Positions 10,329-18,920 of a DNA stretch of 64,000 nt are shown piece by piece (positions within the stretch are counted from its first letter, which is position 1; each line of letters begins with the position of its first letter). The notes under the pieces were generated by a model that was not told where the DNA came from, searched no databases, and was given only the letters and a program-made list of their open reading frames with translations. This DNA comes from Streptomyces seoulensis (GTDB taxonomy: Bacteria; Actinomycetota; Actinomycetes; Streptomycetales; Streptomycetaceae): assembly GCF_004328625.1 (NCBI RefSeq), contig NZ_CP032229.1:5208001-5272000 (forward strand). Direction: 5' to 3'. The translations under genes were made by a program, and so were the position numbers.

Positions 10329-11036
10329 ATCCCGCCCCCGTCCGCATGGTTGTCCGCCTACCGTGCCATGCGGGTCTGACACTGGGACGTTGGCAGAGCT
10401 ACTTGCTGGGGGCTCCCATCTGTGCGTGGGAAGCTTGGGTTCGGGTGATCTCTGTGGCGGAAGAGGAAGGCGAGCGGCCGACCGATCCGCATGGACCGGC
10501 AAGCCCGGGAACGCGATCGGTCTGCGACCTGCGTCGATGCCGTAGTGGATCTGCGGGCCGCACTCAACGACATCGAAGCAGGGTATGTAACCGCCCGAAA
10601 GGAAGACCGGAGCGGATGGCGGACTGGAACGCGGGCAAAGCGGAGATCGAGCGGACCCAAGTCGCTTGTCTCCATGCCTCGCTCAAGCCCGCGAACAGCA
10701 TCGAGGATTCGAAGGCACTGTGGCAGCAGTACGACACCGAGCAGAACGCCGCGCAGGACCCCGAGCGGCACACACCCCCTCGCTCGACGTCGTCCCAGCC
10801 ATACGCACGTGGACCCTCGCGAACGATTTCAGACCTGACTCAGTGATGACGAAACGGCCGGCCCTCGAAGGCGTTGCCCTCGCCGCCCGAGGTCTGGCGT
10901 CAGCAAGGGCACGCTGGCCGAGTTGTCCGGGGCGTCCGACACGGCATGCGAGTCGGACAGCCGGAGCGGTGATGCCGGCACTTCGGTTCTGTTTCGCTGA
11001 GTTGCGATCGGGCTGCGTCGCCCCCGCGCCCCCGCC
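10329..11036. other. Gene-poor stretch, only a doubtful small frame
   Basis: About 700 bases with no convincing gene. The best candidate is a plus-strand frame starting at the ATG at 10616 and ending at 10846 (76 residues, MADWNAGKAEIERTQVACLH). It has a polar, helix-forming composition including DSKALWQQYDTEQNAAQD and a GGAAG about 10 bases upstream, but no family is recognised. The region is less GC-rich than its surroundings and looks like a decayed accessory patch together with the DUF4365 remnant. Confidence 0.4.
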
Positions 11037-11753
11037 TCAGGCGATCATCCCCCCACCATCCACAAACACAGTCGTCCCCGTCGCGTACCCGTTCCCCGCC
11101 AAGAAGAGCACCGCCTCCGCCACATCCGAAGCCTCTCCCACCCGCCCCAGCGGCAGCCGCTGTACGGCGGAGGAGTACATCGTGTCCCGGGCCGCAGCGT
11201 CGAGCCCGTCCCACAGCGGCGTACGGAGGAGCCCCGGCGAGACCGCGTTCACCCGAAGCGGCGCGGTCTCAAGGGCCAGCCCCCGCACCAGCGCCTCCAG
11301 CGCGGCGTTGATCGCGCTCTGGAGGGCGGAGGCGCGGCCGGGGCGTTGGGAGAGGTAGCCGGAGACGAGGGTGAGGGAGCGGGTGGGGCGGAGGGCGCGG
11401 GCGATGCGGTACGCGCCCCAGAACTTGCTGTCCATCGCGGCGTACGCCTCCTCCAGCGGGAGGGTGTCGACGCGGCCCATCGGGGTTTCGCCCGCCGTGA
11501 CCACCACGTGGTCGAAGGCACCCGCCGTGGCGGCGAACTTGGCCACCTCGTCGTCGGAGCGGATGTCGAGGGTCTGGCCGGTGACCGGGCCGGCGAGGCC
11601 GGAGAGGGCCGTCACCGCCTCGTCGATCCGCTGGGGGTTGCGGGAGACGATGACCGTGTCCGCGCCCTGGGCCGCGAACTCGCGGGCGGAGGCCAGGCCG
11701 ACCCCCGAGGTGCCGCCGACGACAAGGACGCGCTGGTCCGCGTATGCGCTCAT
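11037..11753 (-). CDS. Short-chain dehydrogenase/reductase-fold protein lacking the YxxxK pair
   Basis: A 238-residue SDR with a canonical NAD(P)-binding N-terminus (VLVVGGTSGVGLASAREFA) followed by SRN, which favours NADP. The VTAG motif and a typical C-terminus (GNGYATGTTVFVDGGG) are also present. The catalytic helix reads SALQSAINAALEALVRG: aligned on the usual YSASKAALEAL, the Tyr becomes Gln and the Lys becomes Asn, so classical SDR chemistry is not expected. It may be a binding protein or use other residues. The stop of the tautomerase gene lies 14 bases before this start, and an exporter gene precedes both, so the three probably form one operon. Fold sure, activity unknown. Confidence 0.85.
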   Translation of the reverse strand: MSAYADQRVLVVGGTSGVGLASAREFAAQGADTVIVSRNPQRIDEAVTALSGLAGPVTGQTLDIRSDDEVAKFAATAGAFDHVVVTAGETPMGRVDTLPLEEAYAAMDSKFWGAYRIARALRPTRSLTLVSGYLSQRPGRASALQSAINAALEALVRGLALETAPLRVNAVSPGLLRTPLWDGLDAAARDTMYSSAVQRLPLGRVGEASDVAEAVLFLAGNGYATGTTVFVDGGGMIA

Positions 11754-11767
11754 GGCTGTTTCCGTTC

Positions 11768-12148
11768 CTAGCGATTGGTCTGGTCGCCGGATCGCGTCCG
11801 GGCGAAGCTCGCGCGGTCCAGCCCGGTCACCTGGACGGAGATGTCGCAGGCCGTCTCGCGCAGGGTGGCCGGGAAGAACTCGGCCAGTACCGCGAGCGCC
11901 GCCTCGCTGATCGCCGCGCGGGCCTCGACGGACTTTCCCGCGAACGTCCGGATGTCGAGGTTCACGAAGGACTGCTCGTAGCTGCCGTCCCCGATGAGGA
12001 ACCGGTCCATCGGGACCGTGCGGCTCTTGAAGTCCTGGAGGCGGAAACCGCCCGCCTCCGCAAGGGTGTTGTGGAGTCTGCCGAACACGGTCGCCGGGTC
12101 CATGGCGTCCCGGACGTTGCCGGAGTATTCGAGTACGAGGTGAGGCAT
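11768..12148 (-). CDS. 5-carboxymethyl-2-hydroxymuconate isomerase-like tautomerase
   Basis: A 126-residue protein beginning MPHLVLEYSGNV. The tautomerase superfamily uses the N-terminal proline, exposed after Met removal, as catalytic base, and PHLVLEYS is the typical start of CHMI-type enzymes. The whole domain is present, with the DGSYEQSFVNLDIR strand and ALAVLAEFFP helix. GGGAG lies 8-12 bases upstream, which supports this start over an in-frame ATG six codons earlier. CHMI acts in homoprotocatechuate degradation, but no other gene of that pathway is here, so the substrate is probably different. It sits between the exporter and the SDR in a likely operon. Confidence 0.82.
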   Translation of the reverse strand: MPHLVLEYSGNVRDAMDPATVFGRLHNTLAEAGGFRLQDFKSRTVPMDRFLIGDGSYEQSFVNLDIRTFAGKSVEARAAISEAALAVLAEFFPATLRETACDISVQVTGLDRASFARTRSGDQTNR

Positions 12149-12170
12149 GTCGCTCCCAGCTCCCAAGTGG

Positions 12171-13592
12171 TCAGTGGGCCTCGGCCGGCTGCAGGTCGAC
12201 AGGTGCGGCCACCGGCCGGGGCTTGCGCGGGCCGAACGTGCTCAGGCCGGCGCTGACCGCGAGCGCGACCACCGCGGCGATCAGGGACGCCCGCAGCCCG
12301 GTCAGGAAGTGCCCGGAGGACGCCTGGCCCACGAGCAGCCCCATCACGGCGACGCCGATGAGCCCGCCCAACTGCCGTGAGGCGTTGAGGACTCCGGAGG
12401 CGATGCCCGCGTTGGCGGGGTCCACCGAGCCGAGCATGGCGTTGGTCATGGACGGCACCACGAGTCCGATGCCGAAACCGGCGACCACGAACTGCACCGC
12501 CATCCGCACGTACGCGTCCGAGCCGACGACCGGGATCGTGGCCAGGTAGCCGACGGCGGCCAGGAGGTTGCCGGTGATCAGCACCGAGCGGGCGCCGTAC
12601 TTCTTGACCAGCGGGCCGCAGGACAGGTTGGCGATCATGATGGCGGCCGTCATCGGCAGGAACGCCAGGCCCGCGGTGATCGGCGAGTAGTCCCAGACCT
12701 GCTGGAAGAAGAGGCTGAAGACGAAGATCAGGCCGTAGAAGGCGAAGTTGAGCAGCACGCCGATGAGCGAGGTCGCCGAGAACGCGTGCCGGCGGAAGAG
12801 GTGTAGCGGCAGCATCGGGTCGTGCGTACGGCGCTCGGCGGCGAAGAAGCCGGCCAGCGCGAGCACGAAGACGACCAGGCAGGTCAGCACGGTGGCCGAG
12901 GTCCAGCCCCGCGCGTTGGCCTCCACGATCGCGCCGGTCAGCGCGCCCAGGCCGACGACGGCGAGCAGCTGGCCCGGCAGGTCCAGCGAGCGGGCCACGG
13001 AGACGTCACGGGCGGGCGCCGGGCGGGCGTAGGCCCGGACCAGGACGATGCCGAGCGCCGCGATCGGGACGTTGACGAAGAAGATCGAGCGCCAGCCCAG
13101 CGCGTCCACCAGCAGACCGCCGACCACCGGGCCGAGGGCCAGCGCGAGACCGCCCGCCGCCGCCCACAGGCTCACCGCGCGGGTGCGCTCGTGGGGGTCG
13201 GGGAAGTTGGTGTTCACGATCGACAGCGACGACGGCACGATCATCGCCGCGCCCACGCCCTGGAGGACCCGGGCGGCGATCAGCGCGACCAGCGTGGGGG
13301 CGGCGCCGCAGATCAGCGAGGTGACGGCGAAGAGCGCGAAGCCCCACATGAAGATCTGCTTGGGGTCGTAGCGGTCACCCATGGCGCCGGCGGTCAGCAG
13401 GAAGGCCGCGAAGGTGAGGGTGTAGCCGTTGATCACCCACTCCAGGCCCGAGAGGCTGCCGCCGAACTCGGTGCCGAGGGCCTTGGTGGCGACGTTCACG
13501 ACGCTGACGTCGAGGATGACGACGACGAAACCGAGGCACGCGGCGAACAGCGTCAGTCCTGGCCTGGTCTTGTGCGATGAGGTCTGGGGCAC
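12171..13592 (-). CDS. MFS drug exporter, DHA2 (EmrB/QacA) family
   Basis: A 473-residue membrane protein with about 14 hydrophobic segments. It carries DHA2-family motifs: LDVSVVNVATKALG in helix 1 (motif D1), GAMGDRYDPKQIFMWG in the 2-3 loop (motif A), ARVLQGVGAAMIVPSSLSIV (motif B) and ALGPVVGGLLVDALGWRSIFFVNVP (motif C). Such antiporters expel drugs or small toxic molecules using the proton gradient. It is the first gene of an operon with the tautomerase and the SDR, and is divergent from an ArsR-like regulator across a 190-bp region with a clear inverted repeat. An efflux-plus-modification cassette controlled by that regulator is the likely reading; the ligand is unknown. Confidence 0.9.
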   Translation of the reverse strand: MPQTSSHKTRPGLTLFAACLGFVVVILDVSVVNVATKALGTEFGGSLSGLEWVINGYTLTFAAFLLTAGAMGDRYDPKQIFMWGFALFAVTSLICGAAPTLVALIAARVLQGVGAAMIVPSSLSIVNTNFPDPHERTRAVSLWAAAGGLALALGPVVGGLLVDALGWRSIFFVNVPIAALGIVLVRAYARPAPARDVSVARSLDLPGQLLAVVGLGALTGAIVEANARGWTSATVLTCLVVFVLALAGFFAAERRTHDPMLPLHLFRRHAFSATSLIGVLLNFAFYGLIFVFSLFFQQVWDYSPITAGLAFLPMTAAIMIANLSCGPLVKKYGARSVLITGNLLAAVGYLATIPVVGSDAYVRMAVQFVVAGFGIGLVVPSMTNAMLGSVDPANAGIASGVLNASRQLGGLIGVAVMGLLVGQASSGHFLTGLRASLIAAVVALAVSAGLSTFGPRKPRPVAAPVDLQPAEAH

Positions 13593-13664
13593 GGGTCTTC
13601 CTTCCGGCGGCGGGAGAGGGCGACGAGAGGTGCGGGAGCGGGGCGGGGCGCCACTGGCTCAGGT

Positions 13665-13719
13665 AGAGTGTTCGCTGTTGAACGAACAATCGGAGTGTAC
13701 GCAGATCATCGAACACTCT
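13665..13719. promoter_or_regulatory. Inverted repeat between exporter and regulator genes
   Basis: AGAGTGTTCG at 13665-13674 and CGAACACTCT at 13710-13719 are perfect 10-bp inverted arms 35 bp apart. A nested pair GTTCG (13670-13674) / CGAAC (13683-13687) shares the left arm. This AT-richer island in the divergent intergenic region is the likely operator for the ArsR-like regulator. Confidence 0.55.
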
Positions 13720-13784
13720 GCAATCCGCATCCGCCCGAAGCCCGGCGGGTACGGAGAGAGCGCGACGGGACGGAGCGATCAGCC

Positions 13785-14150
13785 ATGGCGGCACAGACCC
13801 CTCGGCGGCAGGACGCGGCGAGCCACCGCACCCCGCCGGCCCACACGCCCCCGGAGGATGTCGCGCTGGAGACGGCCCTGCTCGCCCTCGCCGACCCCGT
13901 ACGTCAGACATTGGTGAGGGAGTTGGCCGAGGCGGGGGACTGGGAGCGGGCCTGCGGCACCTTCGACGTACCGGTCACCAAGGCGACGCTGAGCCGTCAC
14001 TTCACCGTGCTGCGCGAGGCCGGCCTCCTGGAGCAGCGGGATGCCGGGCCCAGGCGCCTCAACCGGCTCCGCAAGCCGGAGTTCGACGCCCGGTTCCCCG
14101 GCCTGCTGGATCTGGTGCTCGGGCAGGGAAGTGCCGCTCAGCGCGCCTGA
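13785..14150 (+). CDS. ArsR-like winged-helix transcriptional regulator
   Basis: A 121-residue DNA-binding protein with one winged helix-turn-helix. ETALLALADPVRQTLVRELAE is the usual ArsR-type first helices, VTKATLSRHFTVLREAGLLEQRD is the recognition helix, and the wing follows (AGPRRLNRLRKPEFDARFPG). The N-terminal 25 residues are Pro/Thr-rich and probably disordered. No metal-binding cysteine motif is seen, so a metal sensor is unlikely. The ATG giving MAAQTPRRQ is chosen; the frame is open further upstream, but that part crosses the operator. Its divergent position implies control of the exporter-tautomerase-SDR operon and probably of itself. Confidence 0.82.
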   Translation: MAAQTPRRQDAASHRTPPAHTPPEDVALETALLALADPVRQTLVRELAEAGDWERACGTFDVPVTKATLSRHFTVLREAGLLEQRDAGPRRLNRLRKPEFDARFPGLLDLVLGQGSAAQRA

Positions 14151-14174
14151 GTCGGGGTGGGCGGGAGGCGTCGC

Positions 14175-16244
14175 TCAGGCGTCCGGTGCCGTACCTCTCC
14201 GTGCCGAGGTGACGTCCCCCGCCGTACGGGGTGCCGGGATCGCCGGGGCCGGCCGGGCGTTCGCGCGGGCCCGGCGGTCGTCGGACTTGGTGCACAACTG
14301 CCGTACGGCGTAGGCGAATCGCTCGCGGGAGGGTGGGTCGGACGGGCCGAGGAGATGTTCCTTGAGTTTGGCGCGGTCGGCCGTGTGGTGGTCCTGGCGC
14401 GGGTCGCGCACCGCGTCCAGCAGGTATCGCACGGTCGCCGCGTCCGGGGTGAGCACGGTGCCGGCCGACACCGTGGGGAAGGCCGCCCGGAACTCGTCCT
14501 CGGGCAGGCCCGAGGTGTTGGCCACCGCGTACGGCTTCTCGCTGCTCAGCCAGTCGGAGACCACGCTGGACACATCGCTGATCAGCAGGTCGGCCGCGTT
14601 GAAGCAGGCGTAGAGCGCCGGACGGGGGCCCGTCACGATCCGGTGCTCCCACTCGGGGGACGACGCCCAGTACGCCCGCTCCCAGGCGGCCGTGGCCCGC
14701 GCGATCCGGGACGCGCCGTCGCCGGCCGGGGTGCCCTGGAGCATCATCCGCTCCAGCTCGTCCGCCGCGCCGCGGAGGGCCGTCGAGGTGAGGCGGTCCA
14801 ACTCGGCTTCCCGGCGGAGCAGTTCGACCTGGGCCTCCGGACCCGGCCGGGGGCCTGAGCGCTTCGCGTTGGCCTCGTGGATCAGGGCCCGGATGCGCTC
14901 GTCGGCCGCGCCCGCGCGCTGGTCCACCGAGCCGGTCATCGGGTGCGGCTTGTAAAGGACGCGCACCCGGGGGTCGTTGAGCAGCTGCCCGACGATGTGC
15001 TCACCCGCCAGGACGACCGAGGTGTTGCCCGGATTGCCGTCCCAGCCCTCCCAGGTCGGCGCGTACAGCACGGTGGTGTACTTCCCGGCGGGCGGGCCCG
15101 AGTACGGTCGGATCGGGGCCAGTTGGGGGCGGCCGACCTCCACCACGTCCTTGTCCTCCACGCCGACGTCCGCGAGCGCGTACCGTTCCCGCGCGGCCGG
15201 ACCCGCCACCCACACCTCGTCGTACGCCTTGGCGTAGGGGTTGCAGGAGGACAGCTTGTCGCTCTCGCCGTGGTTGATGAACGCGTGCTTGATGGCCGGG
15301 ATGCGCAACACCTGCGACGTCTTGCCGGAGTTGGCCGGGTGCAGCATCGCCTTCAGCGTCGAGTTCTCCAGCGCGAACAGCGTGGTCACCTTCGGCAGGC
15401 AGAGCACCGGTACGTCCGTCGCGTCGATCTTCTGCACCATGAACCGCTCGCGCAGCACGATCAGCGGCCGCTCCAGCCCGGCCAGCGTGGAGAGCCACAT
15501 GTTGGCCTGGTAGGCGGAGGAGGCGCCGCCGGAGAAGTACATCGCCACGGTGGGGCGGTACTCGGCCAGCCAGTCGTCCAGCCACTCCATGACCTGCGCG
15601 TCGCTCGCGGGCCGCTTCTCCGGCAGCAGCCAGCCGGCCAGCCGGGCGACGCCCATGCCGATCATGGTGAGCGAGGCGGCGAGTCCGATCGCGCCCCAAC
15701 GGCCGTGCGCGGTGAGGGCGGTGGCCAGGAGGCCCGCCGTCGCCGGGACGGAGAACGCCAGCAGGCGCTGCCCGGCCTGGCGGGCCAGGACGCGGGGCGG
15801 GGCGGCGGTCGGGTTCAGTGCCGAGACGTCGATGTTGCGGGTGACGACCGGCAGGGTCCGGGCGCGGCGCACCAGCAGGGAGACCGCCTGGCAGGCGAAG
15901 TGCAGGACGTAGAACGCGCTCAGCGCGCCGAGCAGCGGGGGCATCTCCCGCTCCGGGTCGATCCCGTTGATCCGCAGCAGCGCCACCACGATCAGCATGT
16001 CCCGCAGCAACTGCCGTACGGTCACGTCCAGTCGGATGCGGCTCAGCGGGGACAGCAGGGCCGGGCGCCGGTGCAGCAGGCAGGCGTCGAGTGCGAGTCC
16101 GGCCGCGCCGGAGGTCACGAGGAGCGGGGCGTTCGGCAGCAGCGCGCCGGCCAACTGCGTGGCGAACAGCAGGAAAAGGCTGAATATCGCGCACAGTGCG
16201 GGGAGTTGGGTCCAGATTCTCGGGAGGAGTCCGGCAAGGGACAC
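14175..16244 (-). CDS. CDP-glycerol glycerophosphotransferase family protein (TagF-like)
   Basis: A 689-residue, two-part protein. The first about 200 residues carry some six hydrophobic segments, a membrane anchor. The rest is a GT-B-type CDP-glycerol:poly(glycerophosphate) transferase domain with the diagnostic AFINHGESDK at about residue 323, VLYAPTWEGWDG and VRVLYKPHP, then LISDVSSVVSDWL. Such enzymes polymerise glycerol- or ribitol-phosphate in teichoic-acid-like wall polymers. The GTG giving VSLAGLLPRIW is chosen because AGGAG lies 8 bases before it; the frame is open 114 bases further but that part is random-looking. It is convergent with the ArsR-like gene, only 24 bases apart. Confidence 0.85.
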   Translation of the reverse strand: MSLAGLLPRIWTQLPALCAIFSLFLLFATQLAGALLPNAPLLVTSGAAGLALDACLLHRRPALLSPLSRIRLDVTVRQLLRDMLIVVALLRINGIDPEREMPPLLGALSAFYVLHFACQAVSLLVRRARTLPVVTRNIDVSALNPTAAPPRVLARQAGQRLLAFSVPATAGLLATALTAHGRWGAIGLAASLTMIGMGVARLAGWLLPEKRPASDAQVMEWLDDWLAEYRPTVAMYFSGGASSAYQANMWLSTLAGLERPLIVLRERFMVQKIDATDVPVLCLPKVTTLFALENSTLKAMLHPANSGKTSQVLRIPAIKHAFINHGESDKLSSCNPYAKAYDEVWVAGPAARERYALADVGVEDKDVVEVGRPQLAPIRPYSGPPAGKYTTVLYAPTWEGWDGNPGNTSVVLAGEHIVGQLLNDPRVRVLYKPHPMTGSVDQRAGAADERIRALIHEANAKRSGPRPGPEAQVELLRREAELDRLTSTALRGAADELERMMLQGTPAGDGASRIARATAAWERAYWASSPEWEHRIVTGPRPALYACFNAADLLISDVSSVVSDWLSSEKPYAVANTSGLPEDEFRAAFPTVSAGTVLTPDAATVRYLLDAVRDPRQDHHTADRAKLKEHLLGPSDPPSRERFAYAVRQLCTKSDDRRARANARPAPAIPAPRTAGDVTSARRGTAPDA

Positions 16245-16478
16245 GGTGGGAGCTCCTGCTGTTCGTACGACGGGACACGCGGCACCGGAAACGACCCCGG
16301 CCACCCGTGCCCGCCCCGGCCCCACGCACAGCCAACGACCGGCCCTACCCCCGGTCACGTACCGCCGTGCTTTCGCATCCGCCCGGCCCTCCCGGCCGGC
16401 GGGACCTGCGGCCCGGCCCGCCCCGGCGCCATGGCATCATCGGCCGGGGTTCCGGCGGAGAAAGGGTCGCGCACGGTG

Positions 16479-17336
16479 ATGGAGAGGGTTCTCGGGGTGT
16501 CCGGGACGCTGCTCGACGGTGTCTCCCTGGAGATGACCGGGAAGGACGTGCCCCGGCTGGAGGAGGCGCGGGACGCGCTGGACGGCGGGACCCGGATCAA
16601 CGTCACCTACCTCGCCGGCGAGGACGCCGGGATGCGGCTCGCGGCCGCGCGGGCGGTGCGGGGGCACGGGTTCGTGCCGGTGCCGCACCTGTCGGCCCGG
16701 CGGCTGCCCTCCCGCGCCGAGCTGGAACGTTTCCTCGCCGGGCTCGCCGAGGCGGACGCCATCGAGAACGTCTTCGTGGTCGGCGGCGACCCCGCCCGCC
16801 CCGAGGGCCCGTACGAGGACGCGCTCTCCGTGATCCGCAGCGGGCTGCTCCAGCGGCACGGGACACGGCACGTCGGCATCTGCGGTTACCCGGAGGGGCA
16901 CCCGGCGATCGGCGACGACGCGCTGTGGTCCGCGCTCACCGGCAAGGCGGCCGCGCTCGCGGAGGCGGGGCTCGGCGGCGAGGTCATCACCCAGTTCGGC
17001 TTCGACGCCGACGCCGTCCTCAGCTGGCTGGAGGCCCTGCGCGCACGCGGGGTGCACCTCCCGGTACGGGTCGGCGTACCCGGCCCGGCGGGCGTGCGGC
17101 GGCTGCTCGGGTACGCGACGCGGTTCGGGGTCGGCACGGGAGCCACGGTCGCCCGCAAGTACGGTCTCTCGCTGACCAACCTCATGGGCACGGCCGGTCC
17201 CGAGCGCCTCCTCGACGACCTGGCCGGCGGCTACGACCCGGCCCGCCACGGCACCGTCAGGCTGCACTTCTACACCTTCGGCGGGCTCCGGACGACCGCC
17301 GAGTGGATCACCCGGTACCGGACGGGACGTAGCTGA
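16479..17336 (+). CDS. Methylenetetrahydrofolate-reductase-like TIM-barrel protein
   Basis: A 285-residue single-domain protein with the layout of the MetF/MTHFR family: SLEMTGKD near the N-terminus, VPVPHLSARRL, then IENVFVVGGDP and GICGYPEGHP, and the flavin/substrate region VITQFGFDADAV. The C-terminal LHFYTFGGL also fits. MetF itself reduces methylene-THF to methyl-THF with FAD. These shorter paralogues are common in actinobacteria and often stand outside methionine operons, so the true substrate is uncertain. ATG is chosen; a GTG one codon earlier is possible. It is divergent from the teichoic-type transferase and upstream of the alkylation-repair genes, with no overlap. Confidence 0.78.
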   Translation: MERVLGVSGTLLDGVSLEMTGKDVPRLEEARDALDGGTRINVTYLAGEDAGMRLAAARAVRGHGFVPVPHLSARRLPSRAELERFLAGLAEADAIENVFVVGGDPARPEGPYEDALSVIRSGLLQRHGTRHVGICGYPEGHPAIGDDALWSALTGKAAALAEAGLGGEVITQFGFDADAVLSWLEALRARGVHLPVRVGVPGPAGVRRLLGYATRFGVGTGATVARKYGLSLTNLMGTAGPERLLDDLAGGYDPARHGTVRLHFYTFGGLRTTAEWITRYRTGRS

Positions 17337-17401
17337 CCCCGTCCGAGGTGCATGTCGGAAACTCGCCAGCCTCCGGGGCCGTACTGCCCGATGCTTGAGG
17401 C

Positions 17402-18910
17402 ATGCGGAACCCGACCATCAGCACCCAGGACCCCTCCTTCGACTCCCTCGACCGGGAACACCGCGTGCACGCCGTCCAGTCCAAGGACGCCCGGTTCGAC
17501 GGCTGGTTCTTCACCGCCGTGCTCACCACCCGCATCTACTGCCGCCCGAGCTGCCCGGTCGTGCCGCCCAAGGCCGAGAACATGACGTTCTACCCGAGCG
17601 CCGCCGCCTGCCAGCGCGCCGGGTTCCGCGCCTGCAAGCGCTGCCGGCCCGACGCCACCCCCGGCTCCCCGGAGTGGAACCACCGCGCCGACCTGGTCGC
17701 CCGCGCCATGCGGCTCATCGCCGACGGGGTCGTGGACCGGGAGGGCGTACCCGGACTCGCCGCCCGGCTCGGCTACTCCGCCCGGCAGATCGAGCGCCAG
17801 CTCCTCGCCGAACTCGGCGCCGGGCCCCTCTCCCTGGCCCGCGCCCAGCGCGCCCAGACCGCGCGGCTGCTGATCGAGACCACCGCGCTGCCCATGGCGG
17901 AGGTCGCCTTCGCCGCCGGGTTCTCCTCCATCCGCACCTTCAACGACACCGTCCGCGAGGTCTTCGCCCTCGCCCCGACCGACCTGCGCGCCCGCGCACC
18001 CCACGCCCGAGCCGCCGGAACCGCGGGCACGCTCGCCCTCCGGCTGCCGTTCCGCGCCCCGCTGAACCCCGGCAACCTCTTCGGCCACCTCGCCGCCACC
18101 GCCGTACCCGGCGTGGAGGAGTGGCGGGACGGCGCGTACCGGCGCACGCTGCGGCTGCCGTACGGGCACGGGATCGTCGCCCTCGCCCCCGGGGACACCC
18201 ACGTCGGCTGCCGGATCGCCCTCAGCGACCTGCGCGACCTCACCGTGGCCATCAGCCGGTGCCGCAGGCTGCTCGACCTGGACGCCGACCCCGTCGCCGT
18301 CGACGAGCGGCTGCGTGCCGACCCGCTGTTCGCCCCGCTGGTGGACGCCGGGCCGGGGCGCCGGGTGCCACGCACGGTCGACGAGGCCGAGTTCGCCGTA
18401 CGCGCCGTGCTCGGGCAGCAGGTGTCCACCGCCGCCGCCCGTACCCACGCGGCCCGGCTGGTCACCGCGCACGGCAAGCCGCTGGACGACCCCGAGGGCG
18501 GGCTCACCCACCTCTTCCCCGACCCCGACGCGCTGGCCGCCGTGGACCCGGAGACGCTCGCCATGCCGCGCAGCCGCCGCGCCACGCTGACCACGCTGAT
18601 CGCCGCGCTCGCGGACGGCACCCTGAACCTGGGGGTCGAGGCCGACCGGGCCGGGACCCGCGCCCGGCTGCTGGAGCTGCCCGGCTTCGGCCCCTGGACC
18701 GCCGACATCATCGCCATGCGCGCCCTCGGCGACCCCGACGCCTTCCTCCCGACCGACCTCGGCGTCCGGCGCGCCGCCGAGTCCCTGGGGCTGCCCGCGA
18801 CCCCGGCCGCGCTCACCGCCCGCGCGGAGGCGTGGCGCCCCTGGCGGGCGTACGCCGTGCAGTACCTGTGGGCGACCGACAGCCACCCGATCAACTTCCT
18901 CCCGGCCTGA
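17402..18910 (+). CDS. Ada-type methylphosphotriester sensor fused to AlkA DNA glycosylase
   Basis: A 502-residue fusion. Residues 1-90 form the Ada zinc domain that takes methyl groups from DNA phosphotriesters: Cys47, Cys51, Cys78 and Cys81 (YCRPSCP and ACKRC), with Cys47 the expected acceptor. Residues about 100-195 are an AraC-type double helix-turn-helix (LAARLGYSARQIERQLLAELG and AEVAFAAGFSSIRTFNDTVREVF). Residues about 210-500 are an AlkA-like 3-methyladenine glycosylase with a helix-hairpin-helix (LELPGFGPWTADIIAMRALG) and the catalytic Asp452 (PTDLGVRR). One protein thus senses methylation, activates transcription and excises damaged bases. ogt follows after 10 bases, forming an adaptive-response operon. 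Confidence 0.93.
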   Translation: MRNPTISTQDPSFDSLDREHRVHAVQSKDARFDGWFFTAVLTTRIYCRPSCPVVPPKAENMTFYPSAAACQRAGFRACKRCRPDATPGSPEWNHRADLVARAMRLIADGVVDREGVPGLAARLGYSARQIERQLLAELGAGPLSLARAQRAQTARLLIETTALPMAEVAFAAGFSSIRTFNDTVREVFALAPTDLRARAPHARAAGTAGTLALRLPFRAPLNPGNLFGHLAATAVPGVEEWRDGAYRRTLRLPYGHGIVALAPGDTHVGCRIALSDLRDLTVAISRCRRLLDLDADPVAVDERLRADPLFAPLVDAGPGRRVPRTVDEAEFAVRAVLGQQVSTAAARTHAARLVTAHGKPLDDPEGGLTHLFPDPDALAAVDPETLAMPRSRRATLTTLIAALADGTLNLGVEADRAGTRARLLELPGFGPWTADIIAMRALGDPDAFLPTDLGVRRAAESLGLPATPAALTARAEAWRPWRAYAVQYLWATDSHPINFLPA

Positions 18911-18920
18911 AGGACTTCCC

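Noticed and set aside
10346..10846. A 166-residue plus-strand frame in the gene-poor patch
   Set aside because: Its N-terminal half is random-looking and overlaps the decayed minus-strand gene; only the last 76 residues were kept as a doubtful candidate.
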